Assembly: GCA_035063765.1 (NCBI GenBank) | Contig: JAPSFT010000013.1 | Span: 1 to 64,000, forward strand | Length of the DNA: 64,000 nucleotides | DNA from: Deltaproteobacteria bacterium | Lineage (GTDB): Bacteria > Myxococcota_A > UBA9160 > PR03 | Direction of reading: 5' to 3' | Shown: one piece after another, positions 1-7,418 of the stretch | How positions within the stretch are numbered: the first letter of the stretch is position 1 | How the letters are laid out: each line of letters starts with the position of its first letter | The notes under the pieces: generated by a model | What the model was told of the DNA's origin: nothing | Seen by the model: the letters and a program-made list of their open reading frames with translations, nothing else | Database searches by the model: none | Position numbers and translations under genes: made by a program

Positions 1-163
1 TGATCTGATAGATCATCACGATCGGCAGGCCGTAAACGAAGCCTTCCTCGGCGATGGCGTTGGCTTCGGCGAGCGTGACGTCCGCAGCGCGGGCAGACGC
101 CAATGGGAACGACGCGAGCACTGCCATCGCGCACGCAAGGGCCTTTAGTAGTGTTGTCTTCAT
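1..163 (-). CDS. DUF1254-family secreted protein, N-terminal fragment
   Basis: This gene runs off the left edge; only the first 54 residues are visible. The ATG at 163 is preceded by a good Shine-Dalgarno sequence (AAAGGAGAT). The product opens with a classical Sec signal peptide: Lys near the N-terminus, a hydrophobic core, and an Ala-X-Ala type site near residue 26. The mature start includes IAEEGFVYGLPIVMIYQ, which resembles the conserved opening of DUF1254 proteins. These are usually periplasmic and usually carry a C-terminal DUF1214 domain, which cannot be checked here. Function is unknown. The first codons are less G+C-rich than those of neighbours. A possible -10 box (TATTAT, 269-264, minus) lies about 100 nt upstream. 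Confidence 0.7.
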   Translation of the reverse strand, partial: MKTTLLKALACAMAVLASFPLASARAADVTLAEANAIAEEGFVYGLPIVMIYQI

Positions 164-509
164 GAACAGGGATCTCCTTTGGTCTGGTTGGGTGAGTGGG
201 TGGTCACCTAACGCATGATTGGCCCACACCCCCCGTTCCCTGAGAGGTGCATGGCCGGGGCGGATAATACATTCGGGCGGTGAGGGGTGGCGCGGGTTCC
301 AGCGGTGCGGCGCCGAGATGGGGGATCGGGGGTGCCAAGGGGGCCGGGGTTCGGCGGTGGGGGCGTGCAGGATATGGGCGGCTTGCTGGGACGGCTGTGA
401 AATCGCAGGCAACGCGCCCTTCGAGAGTCGGCTTCCCCGTCTCTTCGTCCGCGGCGCAGGAGCGGGGTGCGTGCGTGCGCTGTGCTCCTCGCGGGCGGAC
501 GGATCCGGG
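164..509. other. Intergenic stretch without a convincing gene
   Basis: This 346-nt gap separates the DUF1254 start from the end of the luciferase-like gene, so both genes are read leftward. The long plus-strand reading frames across it run on through the neighbouring minus-strand gene and look like high-G+C shadows. It contains the DUF1254 Shine-Dalgarno sequence at its left end and a lone AT-rich patch near 264-270 that could be a -10 box. I see no strong hairpin followed by a T-run, no repeat and no RNA gene. Confidence 0.5.
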
Positions 510-1379
510 CTACACGCGGGCGATCACCTCGTCGGCGTATCTTCGCATGGCGTCGCGCTTCTGCTGGATCGTGGAGTGGGGGCCGATCGTGTAGGTGAAG
601 GGCCAGGCGCTGGTGGAGGTGACGCCGTGCTCGGCCTCGAGACGGCGGAGCAGGGGAGGCTCGGGCGGGACGACGAGGGGCACCAGGGTCTCGAAGGGAA
701 GCTGGCCGCGCCCCGCCTTCTCTCGGTGGGCGCGGAGGCGGCCGAGGAGCTGCGGGAGCTCGTCGGGGTGCTGGCCGGTGCCGACCCAGCCGTCGCCGAG
801 CGTCCCGGCCCGGCGCAGGGCGACCTCGCTCGTGCCGCCGATCCAGATCGGCGGTGGCGCGGTGGGGGCGGGGCTCATCTGGAAGGTGCCGAGGTCGAAG
901 CAGCGGCCGCGATGCTCGACCATCGCGCCGGTCCAGGCCTTGCGCAGCACCTCGATGCTCTCGTCGAAGCGCCGGCCGCGCGCGGCGAAGTCGATCCCGA
1001 GCGCGTCGTACTCCTCGCGGATCCAGCCCGCGCCGGCGCCGAGCGCGACGCGCCCGCCCGAGAGCCGGGCGGCCGTGCCGACCTGCTTGGCGACCTCGAG
1101 CGGGTGCCGGAGCGGCAGGATGTAGACCATGGTCGAGAAGTGGAGCCGCGTCGTGACGGCCGCCATCGCGGCGATCGTCGTGAAGACGTCCGGGAACGGT
1201 GTCGTCCCGTCGAAGGCGGGCTTGCCGTCGGGCGAGTAGGGGTACTTCGACTCGAGCCGGCCCGGGAAGAACAGGTGATCGGAGAGGAGGACGCCGTGGA
1301 AGCCCGCCTCCTCCGCGCCGCGCGCGATGTCGAGGAGCTGCTCGGGCTCGCTGAACGAGACCACCTGCCAGAACTTCAT
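510..1379 (-). CDS. LLM-class F420-dependent oxidoreductase (TIGR03619-like)
   Basis: A 289-residue luciferase-like monooxygenase fold protein. The start is the ATG at 1379 (MKFWQVVSFSEPEQLL), chosen because GGGGAGG lies 4 nt upstream. The longer upstream frame reads through the repeat at 1416-1443 and is not protein-like. Family features include an SDHLFF segment near residue 35, a HPLEVAKQVGT helix and a GWIREEY segment, followed by PPIWIGGTSE in the C-terminal half. Related enzymes use coenzyme F420 (sometimes FMN) for hydride transfer on diverse substrates. The substrate is not visible. It is the last gene of the leftward MaoC/SDR/acyl-CoA dehydrogenase block, so a role in the same catabolic route is inferred. 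Confidence 0.85.
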   Translation of the reverse strand: MKFWQVVSFSEPEQLLDIARGAEEAGFHGVLLSDHLFFPGRLESKYPYSPDGKPAFDGTTPFPDVFTTIAAMAAVTTRLHFSTMVYILPLRHPLEVAKQVGTAARLSGGRVALGAGAGWIREEYDALGIDFAARGRRFDESIEVLRKAWTGAMVEHRGRCFDLGTFQMSPAPTAPPPIWIGGTSEVALRRAGTLGDGWVGTGQHPDELPQLLGRLRAHREKAGRGQLPFETLVPLVVPPEPPLLRRLEAEHGVTSTSAWPFTYTIGPHSTIQQKRDAMRRYADEVIARV

Positions 1380-1415
1380 GGTGCCTCCCCGGGGTGGGTC
1401 CCCGGCGCCCTCTCC

Positions 1416-1443
1416 GAATCGCCGGATCGCCGGGACTGTCCCC
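1416..1443. repeat. Dispersed palindromic element, single arm
   Basis: This 28-nt sequence reads GAATCGCCGGATCGCCGGG and then ACTGTCCCC. It is identical to the right arm of the inverted repeat at 27534-27624 and nearly identical to the arms at 34517-34632. Only one arm is present. It sits between the MaoC stop (1451) and the luciferase-like start (1379) on the minus strand. The repeat shape and intergenic position fit a REP-like element; a link to a REP-associated transposase is inference, since none is in the window. Confidence 0.75.
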
Positions 1444-1450
1444 GGCTGTC

Positions 1451-1909
1451 TCAGGCGTAGTAGCGGGCGATGGTGTCGAGGACGCAGGCGGGTTTGTCGC
1501 TGCCCTGGATCTCGACGGTGACGCGGTACTTGACCTGGATCGAGCCGTCCTTCTGGGGGGCGGCTTCGAGGAGCTCGGCGCCGGCGCGGATGCGCGAGCC
1601 GACCGGGACGGGCGCGGGGAAGCGCAGGCGGTCGGCGCCGTAGTTGACGCCCCTCGAGATGCCGTCCACGCGCACGATCTGGGGCAGGAAGTGGTTCACG
1701 AGCGACTGGGTCAGGTAGCCGTGCGCGATGGTGCGCCCGTAGGGCCCGCTGCGCGCGCGCTCGGGGTCGACGTGGATCCACTGGTGGTCGCCGGTGGCTT
1801 CCGCGAAGCGGTCGATGCGATCCTGCTCGATCACGAGCCAGTCGCTGTAGCCGAGGTGGCGGCCGACCGCCGCCGCCAGGTCCGCGGGCTTCTCGAAGAC
1901 GGTGGGCAT
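1451..1909 (-). CDS. MaoC-like (NodN-type) enoyl-CoA hydratase
   Basis: A 152-residue single hotdog-fold protein of the MaoC dehydratase family. These enzymes add water across trans-2-enoyl-CoA, usually R-specifically. The hydratase signature is visible as ATGDHQWIHVDPERA, with catalytic Asp41 and His46, followed by the conserved YGRTIAHGYLT segment. The full family length is present. The ATG at 1909 follows the SDR stop by 10 nt, so the two are probably cotranscribed. Together with the upstream acyl-CoA dehydrogenase and SDR it supplies the dehydrogenation, hydration and oxidation steps of a beta-oxidation-like sequence. The substrate cannot be read from the sequence. Confidence 0.85.
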   Translation of the reverse strand: MPTVFEKPADLAAAVGRHLGYSDWLVIEQDRIDRFAEATGDHQWIHVDPERARSGPYGRTIAHGYLTQSLVNHFLPQIVRVDGISRGVNYGADRLRFPAPVPVGSRIRAGAELLEAAPQKDGSIQVKYRVTVEIQGSDKPACVLDTIARYYA

Positions 1910-1919
1910 GACGGGCTCC

Positions 1920-2693
1920 TCAGGGGTGCTGGCTGCTGACCGAGACGACCTCGCCGGTCATGTAGGAGGCGAGGTCGCTGGCCAGGAAGACGATCACGTT
2001 GGCGACCTCCTCGGGGGTCGCCGAGCGGCCGAAGGCCTCGCGCCGCTCGAGCTCGGCAAGCAGGCCCGGTGGGGTCACCTTGGCCAGGAACTCGTGCATC
2101 GCGATGCTCGGCGCGACGGCGTTCACGCGCACGCCCGCGGCTGCCGCCTCCATCGCGACGCAGCGGGTGAGCGCCATCACGCCGGCCTTGGCCGCCGCGT
2201 AGTGGGCCTGCCCCTCCTGTGCGCGCCAGCCGAGCACGGAGGCGTTGTTGACGATCGCGCCGCGCCGGCGCGCGAGCATGTGCGGGAGCACGGCGCGCGT
2301 CACGCGCATCGTGCCGGTCAGGGTCACGTCGAGCACCTTCGCCCACTGCTCGTCGCTCATCTCGACGAGCTTCGCGTAGCCGCCGAGGCCCGCGTTGTTG
2401 ACGAGCACGTCGATGCTGCCGAGCTCGGCGAGGGCGGCCGCCGCCAGCGCCTCCACCTGCTCCTGCTTCGTGACGTCGCAGAGCGCGGTGGCGGGGCGCG
2501 TGCCGGTCTCGGCGGCGAGCCGCTCGGCGGCCTCGCCGAGGCGCCGCTCGTGCAGGTCCGAGATCAGGAGCCGCGCGCCGGCCTCGGCGCAGCGGCGCGC
2601 GGCGGCGTAGCCGATCCCGGTGCCCGCCGCGGCGGTGACGACGACGTTGCGGCCGGCGAGGAGCCCCGCGATCGGGACGGGCGCCCCGCTCAT
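1920..2693 (-). CDS. Short-chain dehydrogenase/reductase
   Basis: A 257-residue classical SDR that interconverts a hydroxyl and a keto group with NAD(P)H. The cofactor loop TAAAGTGIG is at residues 20-28, NNAG at 98-101, and the catalytic Ser151, Tyr164 and Lys168 (YAAAK) are all present. The loop starts with TAAAGTG rather than the commoner TGxxxGIG. The start ATG at 2693 overlaps the acyl-CoA dehydrogenase stop as ATGA, so the pair is translationally coupled. Position next to a MaoC hydratase and a FadD3-like ligase fits a 3-hydroxyacyl-CoA or ring-hydroxyl dehydrogenase role, as in steroid-ring catabolism, but this is inference. Confidence 0.85.
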   Translation of the reverse strand: MSGAPVPIAGLLAGRNVVVTAAAGTGIGYAAARRCAEAGARLLISDLHERRLGEAAERLAAETGTRPATALCDVTKQEQVEALAAAALAELGSIDVLVNNAGLGGYAKLVEMSDEQWAKVLDVTLTGTMRVTRAVLPHMLARRRGAIVNNASVLGWRAQEGQAHYAAAKAGVMALTRCVAMEAAAAGVRVNAVAPSIAMHEFLAKVTPPGLLAELERREAFGRSATPEEVANVIVFLASDLASYMTGEVVSVSSQHP

Positions 2694-3868
2694 CGCGCCT
2701 CCCGCGGCAGCCCGAGCGCGCGCTCCGCGATCAGGTTGCGCTGGATCTGGTTCGAGCCGGCGTAGATCGTGTCGGAGCGGCTGAAGAGGAACAGGCGCTG
2801 GAGGCGCGAGAGCTCGTAGGGCGGCGCGTCGGCGTGCTCGGCCTCGGGGCCGAGCACGTCCATCGCGAGCTTGCCGAGCCGGCGGTGCCAGCTCGCCCAG
2901 AAGAGCTTCGTGATCATGGCCTCGCGCGCGAGCTCCGGGCGCTCGGCGCGCGAGAGCATGCGCAGGGCGTTGTAGCGCTGGATCTGGAGCCCCATCCAGG
3001 CCTGCGCGAGGCGCTGGCGGAGCAGCGGGTCGCGGTCGGCGCCGTTGCGCCGCGCGGCGGCGATCACCAGGTCGAGCTCGTTCTGGAACTGGAGCTGCTG
3101 GCCGAGCGTCGAGGCGCCGCGCTCGAAGGCGAGCGTCCCCATCGCCACCTTCCAGCCCTCGCCGGGCCGGCCGACCACGTTCCCGGCCGCGGTGCGCGCG
3201 CCGTCGAAGAACACCTCGCTGAACTCGCTGTCGCCGGTGATCTGCACGATCGGGCGGATCTCGACGCCGGGCTGCCGCATCGGCACCAGCAGGTACGACA
3301 GCCCGTGGTGTCGCTGCGAGCCGGGCTCACTGCGGCACACGACGAAGCACCAGTCCGACCACTGCGCCCACGAGGTCCAGACCTTCTGGCCGTCGATCAC
3401 CCACTCGTCGCCCTCGCGCCGCGCGCGGGTCTGCACGTTCGCGAGGTCCGAGCCCGCGTTGGGCTCCGAGTAGCCCTGGCACCAGAGCTCCTCGCCGCGC
3501 GCGATGGGCGGCAGGAAGCGGCGCTTCTGCTCCTCGCTGCCGAAGGCGATCACGGTCGGCGCGAGGAGCCCCTCGCCGATGTGGCCGAGGCGGCCGGGCC
3601 CGCCGGCGCGCGCGTACTCCTCGTGCCAGATCACCTGCTGGAGCAGGGGCAGGCCGCGCCCGCCGGCCTCGCGCGGCCAGGCGATCCCGATCCAGCCCTC
3701 GGCGCCGAGCCGCCGCTCCCAGGCGCGCCGCTCCTCGACGAAGGCGTGCTCGTCGCCCGGGCCGCCGCGGCCGCGCAGCGCGGCGAACGCGCCCGTCAGG
3801 TTCGCGGCGAGCCACGCCTGCACCTCGCGGCGGAAGGCTTCGTCCTCGTCCGAGAAGCGGAGGTGCAA
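2690..3868 (-). CDS. Acyl-CoA dehydrogenase (FadE-like)
   Basis: A 392-residue flavoprotein of the acyl-CoA dehydrogenase family, which oxidises acyl-CoA thioesters to 2-enoyl-CoA and passes electrons to ETF. Family blocks are in order: FSDEDEAFRREVQAWL, the GYSEPNAGSDLA flavin/substrate loop, QKVWTSWAQ, and the C-terminal IYAGSNQIQRNLIAER. The last block has Ala where short- and medium-chain enzymes carry the catalytic Glu. Many actinobacterial FadE enzymes show this and place the base elsewhere. It is the first gene of the leftward block and diverges from the ligase across a 77-nt region holding a TetR-type operator candidate. Confidence 0.88.
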   Translation of the reverse strand: MHLRFSDEDEAFRREVQAWLAANLTGAFAALRGRGGPGDEHAFVEERRAWERRLGAEGWIGIAWPREAGGRGLPLLQQVIWHEEYARAGGPGRLGHIGEGLLAPTVIAFGSEEQKRRFLPPIARGEELWCQGYSEPNAGSDLANVQTRARREGDEWVIDGQKVWTSWAQWSDWCFVVCRSEPGSQRHHGLSYLLVPMRQPGVEIRPIVQITGDSEFSEVFFDGARTAAGNVVGRPGEGWKVAMGTLAFERGASTLGQQLQFQNELDLVIAAARRNGADRDPLLRQRLAQAWMGLQIQRYNALRMLSRAERPELAREAMITKLFWASWHRRLGKLAMDVLGPEAEHADAPPYELSRLQRLFLFSRSDTIYAGSNQIQRNLIAERALGLPREAR

Positions 3869-3909
3869 GGGGGCTCCTGGCCAGCGGGAGGATCGCCCGC
3901 GACGGTATT

Positions 3910-3928
3910 ATGATACGCTGCGTCTCGT
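3910..3928. promoter_or_regulatory. Candidate TetR operator in divergent promoter
   Basis: The 19-bp imperfect palindrome ATGATACGCTGCGTCTCGT lies between the divergent acyl-CoA dehydrogenase and ligase starts. It fits the form AyGAnAC-N5-GTnTCGT, and a near-copy lies at 6178-6196 beside the TetR gene. It overlaps -10-like sequence on both strands (TATTATGAT on plus; TATCAT on minus), so a bound repressor would block both directions. Binding is inferred from the matched pair of sites and the adjacent TetR gene. Confidence 0.6.
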
Positions 3929-3945
3929 ATGCAAGGAGGCCCCTG

Positions 3946-5559
3946 GTGAGCGACCCGTCCGCCGAAGCCGCGCTGCCCTTCGCCGCCCGCACGATCCCGG
4001 GCCTGGCCTTCGAGGCGGCCGATCGCTTCGGCGACGCGGTCTTCCTCGAGGACGGCCCCATCTCGGTCCGCTTCGCCGCCTTCGCGGACGAGATGCTGCG
4101 GGCCGCGCGCGCCTTCCTCGCCGCCGGCGTGGCGCCGGGCGACCGGGTCGCCGTCTGGGCGCCCAACCTGTGGGAGTGGGTGGTGGCGGCGGCCGGCCTC
4201 CAGGCCGCCGGGGGGGTGCTCGTCCCCCTCAGCACCCGGCTCAAGGGGCGCGAGGCCGGCTTCGTCCTGCGCAAGAGCCGGGCGCGCCTGCTGGTCACGC
4301 TGGGCGGGACCTTCCTCGGCATGGACTACGTGGCCGCCCTGCGCGGCGAGGAGCTGCCGGCCCTCGAGCGGATCGTCGCGCTGCGCGAGCCGGCGGCGGG
4401 CGCGCAGCCGTGGCCGGAGTTCCTCGCGACGGGCGACGCCGTGCCCGCGGCCGAGGCGCGCGCGCGCGCAGAGGCCGTCGGCCCCGGCGATCTCTCGGAC
4501 CTGCTCTTCACCTCCGGCACCACCGGCCAGCCGAAGGGCGTCATGACCGCGCACGAGCAGAACCTGCGCGTGATGGCGGTCTGGAGCGGCGTGGTCGGCC
4601 TGCGCGCCGGCGACCGCTACCTGGTGGTGAACCCCTTCTTCCACTCCTTCGGCTACAAGGCGGGCTGGCTCGCCTGCCTGATGCGCGGCGCCACCGTGCT
4701 GCCCCATGCCGTCTTCGACCCCGCGGCGGTGATCGGGCGCCTCGAGCGCGAGCGGATCTCGGTGCTGCCCGGCCCGCCGTCGCTCTACCAGGCGCTCCTC
4801 GCCCACCCGGAGCGCGCGCAGGCCGATCTCTCGTCGCTGCGGGTCGCCGTCACCGGCGCCGCCCCCGTCCCGGTCGAGCTGATCCGCCGCATGCGCGAGG
4901 AGCTGCACTTCCGCACCGTGCTCACCGCCTACGGGCTCACCGAGTCCTGCGGCATGGTCTCGATCTGCCGCCCCGAGGACGACGCCGAGACGATCTCGCA
5001 CAGCTCCGGCCGCGCGATCCCCGGCATCGAGGTGCGCTGCGTCGACGCCGAGGGCAAGGAGGTGCCGCGCGGCCAGCCGGGCGAGGTCGTGGTGCGCGGC
5101 TACAACGTGATGCGGGGCTACGTCGACGAGCCCGAGGAGACCGCGAAGGCGATCGACGCCGGCGGCTGGCTCCACACCGGCGACGTCGCGGTGATGGACG
5201 AGCGCGGCTACCTGCGCATCACGGACCGGATCAAGGACATGTTCATCGTGGGCGGCTTCAACTGCTACCCGGCCGAGATCGAGAACCTGATGTACGGGAG
5301 CGGCTGGTTCGCGGCGGTGGCGGTGGCGGGCGTGCCGGACGAGCGGATGGGCGAGGTGGGCCGTGCCTGGGTCGTGCCCGCGCCGGGCCGCAGCTTCACG
5401 CCCGAGGAGGTGATCGCCTGGTGCCGCGCCAACATGGCGAACTACAAGGCGCCGCGGCAGGTCGAGATCGTGGCCGAGCTGCCGGTGAACGCGTCGGGCA
5501 AGGTGCTGAAGTACGTGCTGCGCGAGCGGGCCGGGGGATCCCGGGCGCCGGCCGGCTAG
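3946..5559 (+). CDS. FadD3-like acyl-CoA ligase (AMP-forming)
   Basis: A 537-residue ANL-superfamily ligase that activates a carboxylic acid through an acyl-adenylate and transfers it to CoA. The GTG at 3946 is chosen because AAGGAGG lies 6 nt upstream; an earlier in-frame ATG at 3910 lies in the operator. Motifs are in order: LLFTSGTTGQPKG (phosphate loop), the YLVVNPFFHSFGYKAG block, YGLTESCG, the GGWLHTGDVA hinge, and a late Lys in NASGKVLKYVLRE. The NPFFHSFGYKAG block is typical of FadD3, which activates steroid-derived propionyl-indanes. That substrate is only a family hint. The stop shares CTAG with the convergent TetR stop. Confidence 0.85.
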   Translation: MSDPSAEAALPFAARTIPGLAFEAADRFGDAVFLEDGPISVRFAAFADEMLRAARAFLAAGVAPGDRVAVWAPNLWEWVVAAAGLQAAGGVLVPLSTRLKGREAGFVLRKSRARLLVTLGGTFLGMDYVAALRGEELPALERIVALREPAAGAQPWPEFLATGDAVPAAEARARAEAVGPGDLSDLLFTSGTTGQPKGVMTAHEQNLRVMAVWSGVVGLRAGDRYLVVNPFFHSFGYKAGWLACLMRGATVLPHAVFDPAAVIGRLERERISVLPGPPSLYQALLAHPERAQADLSSLRVAVTGAAPVPVELIRRMREELHFRTVLTAYGLTESCGMVSICRPEDDAETISHSSGRAIPGIEVRCVDAEGKEVPRGQPGEVVVRGYNVMRGYVDEPEETAKAIDAGGWLHTGDVAVMDERGYLRITDRIKDMFIVGGFNCYPAEIENLMYGSGWFAAVAVAGVPDERMGEVGRAWVVPAPGRSFTPEEVIAWCRANMANYKAPRQVEIVAELPVNASGKVLKYVLRERAGGSRAPAG

Positions 5560-6170
5560 CGCCCGCCGCCGAAGCGCCGCACCCCGTCGAGCGCCAGCTC
5601 CACCATCGGGTCCACGAGCTTCGGCTGGATCTTGCGGCCCGTGAAGAAGAGCCGCACCGCGATCGGGCCGACGATCATGTCGGCGGCCAGGTCGAGGTCG
5701 AGGCTCGCAGGCAGCTCGCCACGCTTCTGGGCGCGTTCGAGCGCCGCGGCCAGCGGGCGGCGCCGCTGGCGCAGGACCGGGTCGAGCAGCTCCGAGAGCT
5801 CGGCGTTGTGGCGGCGCTCGCCGGCGAGGCTCGGGAGCACGGCCGCGAGCGGCGTCTCGTTGAAGAGGTGCAGGTAGCTGCGCAGCATGACCCGCAGGTC
5901 CTCGGCAAGGTTGCCGGTGTCGGCGTCCTCGAGCTGCGGCAGCTCGTGGAAGGCCTCGACGACGAGCGGGAGCTTGGAAGGCCAGCGCCGGTAGATCGTG
6001 GCCTTCCCGACGCCGGCGCGCGAGGCCACCCCCTCGACGGTGAGCCCCGAGAAGCCGACCTCGCCGAGCAGCTCGAGCGTGGCTCGCAGGATCGCCTGGT
6101 GGGCCTCCTCGCTGCGAGGCCGTCCGGCGTTCGAGCCGCTCGGGGCGCCGTGCTGGGCATTCGCTGCCAC
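5556..6170 (-). CDS. TetR/AcrR-family transcriptional regulator
   Basis: A 204-residue one-component regulator. The N-terminal helix-turn-helix is clear at about residues 44-63 (TVEGVASRAGVGKATIYRR), followed by the helical ligand-binding half. The GTG at 6170 gives a normal family length and a short charged arm. No Shine-Dalgarno sequence precedes it, while a TATCGT box lies about 9 nt upstream, so the mRNA may be leaderless. A longer frame from 6341 reads across the sulfotransferase start and the operator and is rejected. The palindrome at 6178-6196 overlaps its promoter, implying autoregulation. The second site at 3910-3928 implies control of the ligase and dehydrogenase block. The ligand is unknown. 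Confidence 0.88.
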   Translation of the reverse strand: MAANAQHGAPSGSNAGRPRSEEAHQAILRATLELLGEVGFSGLTVEGVASRAGVGKATIYRRWPSKLPLVVEAFHELPQLEDADTGNLAEDLRVMLRSYLHLFNETPLAAVLPSLAGERRHNAELSELLDPVLRQRRRPLAAALERAQKRGELPASLDLDLAADMIVGPIAVRLFFTGRKIQPKLVDPMVELALDGVRRFGGGR

Positions 6171-6177
6171 GGCGATT

Positions 6178-6196
6178 ACGATACAGTACGTCTCGT
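6178..6196. promoter_or_regulatory. Candidate TetR operator between TetR and sulfotransferase genes
   Basis: The 19-bp sequence ACGATACAGTACGTCTCGT has matched half-sites ACGAnAC and GTnTCGT around a 5-bp centre. It lies 8 nt upstream of the TetR GTG and 36 nt upstream of the sulfotransferase GTG. It closely matches 3910-3928; they differ only in one outer-arm base and in the central positions. Overlap with both divergent promoters fits a repressor-operator pair. The assignment is inference from sequence pattern and position. Confidence 0.62.
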
Positions 6197-6231
6197 TCTC
6201 GAACACCCCCGGCCCGCGCCAGGAGACGACC

Positions 6232-7407
6232 GTGGCCCGCGAGGGCATGCAGGCCGCCGAGGAGGCGATGCTCGAGGCCGCGCGCGACGCGACCGGCCTC
6301 GACGACTTCGGCGCCGGCCCCTGGCGCACCCACTTCCGCACCCTCCTGCGCGCCTACGACGAGGAGTCGCGCCTGACCGAGGCGGGTCGCGCGATGGTGC
6401 AGGGCGAGATCGGCGGCGCGCTCGCGGCGCGGCTCGCCTGCGAGGCGGCCTGGAAGGCCGATCCCTCCCTGCTGCGGCACGAGATCCGCCGCCCGCTCTT
6501 CGTCCTGGGGCTCCCGCGCAGCGGCACGACCGCGCTCCACTGGCTGCTCGCCCAGGACCCCGCGAACCAGGTGCTCGAGTACTGGCTCGCGGCGGCGCCG
6601 CGCCCGCGCCCGCCGCGGGCCACCTGGGAGGCGCTGCCCGCCTACCAGGCCGCCGTCGGCGTGCTCCAGTGGGTCTACGAGACCGACCCCGACCTGCGGG
6701 CGATCCACTGGATGGAGGCCGGCGGCCCCGAGGAGTGCCGCCACCTCTTCGTGCAGTCCTTCCTCGACCACACCTTCGACTCGAACGCGACGATCCCGGG
6801 CTACACCCGCTACTTCGAGGCCCAGGACATGCGCCCGGCCTACGCCCGCCACCGCGACGTCCTGAAGCTGGTCGGCTCGACCTCGCCCGAGCGGCGCTGG
6901 GTGCTCAAGTACCCCGCCCACCTGCGCGAGCTCGACGTGCTGCTCGAGACCTACCCCGACGCCTGCATCGTGCAGACCCACCGCGACCCGGCGCGGGTGC
7001 TGCCCTCGGTGTGCTCGCTGGTGACCGGCTGGCGCCGCCTCTACGAGGGCAGCGCGGACCCGGAGGCGATCGGCGCCTGGCAGGTCGAGCTCTACGCCGG
7101 GATGATCGAGAAGGCGATGGCCGTGCGCGCGCGCAGCAGCCCCGCGCAGTTCTTCGATCTCTCCTTCGCGGAGCTCGTGACGGACCCGGTCGCCGCGATC
7201 GCGCGCATGTACGCGCACTTCGGCTTTGCGTGGGATCCCGAAGCCGAGCGCCGCCTGCGCGCCTGGCACGAGACCAACCCCCAGCACAAGCACGGCGGCC
7301 ACCACTACACGGCCGAGGCCTTCGGGCTCTCGGAAGGCGCGATCGCCGAGCGCTTCGCGCGCTACACCGAACGCTTCCAGGTGCCGCGGGAGCCCGCGCG
7401 CGGGTAG
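6232..7407 (+). CDS. PAPS-dependent sulfotransferase family protein
   Basis: A 391-residue Sulfotransfer_3-type protein, expected to move sulfate from PAPS to an alcohol or similar acceptor. The 5'-phosphosulfate-binding loop is LGLPRSGTTALHWLL, with PRSGTT at residues 95-100. The later THRDPARVLPSVCSL segment matches the 3'-phosphate-binding Arg/Ser region. The GTG at 6232 is preceded by AGGAG at 6 nt. The longer frame from 5998 overlaps the TetR gene and is not credible. It lies downstream of a TetR operator candidate and 11 nt before a transporter gene, so TetR control and cotranscription are likely. The acceptor cannot be deduced. Confidence 0.82.
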   Translation: MAREGMQAAEEAMLEAARDATGLDDFGAGPWRTHFRTLLRAYDEESRLTEAGRAMVQGEIGGALAARLACEAAWKADPSLLRHEIRRPLFVLGLPRSGTTALHWLLAQDPANQVLEYWLAAAPRPRPPRATWEALPAYQAAVGVLQWVYETDPDLRAIHWMEAGGPEECRHLFVQSFLDHTFDSNATIPGYTRYFEAQDMRPAYARHRDVLKLVGSTSPERRWVLKYPAHLRELDVLLETYPDACIVQTHRDPARVLPSVCSLVTGWRRLYEGSADPEAIGAWQVELYAGMIEKAMAVRARSSPAQFFDLSFAELVTDPVAAIARMYAHFGFAWDPEAERRLRAWHETNPQHKHGGHHYTAEAFGLSEGAIAERFARYTERFQVPREPARG

Positions 7408-7418
7408 ACTGCCCGGCG

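Noticed and set aside
219-1460. Plus-strand frame across the luciferase-like gene
   Set aside because: Antisense shadow; the minus strand has a Shine-Dalgarno sequence and luciferase-like motifs.
3796-7305. Long open frame on minus across ligase, TetR and sulfotransferase
   Set aside because: It is out of frame with the TetR gene and antisense to the ligase and sulfotransferase, and lacks any family motif.
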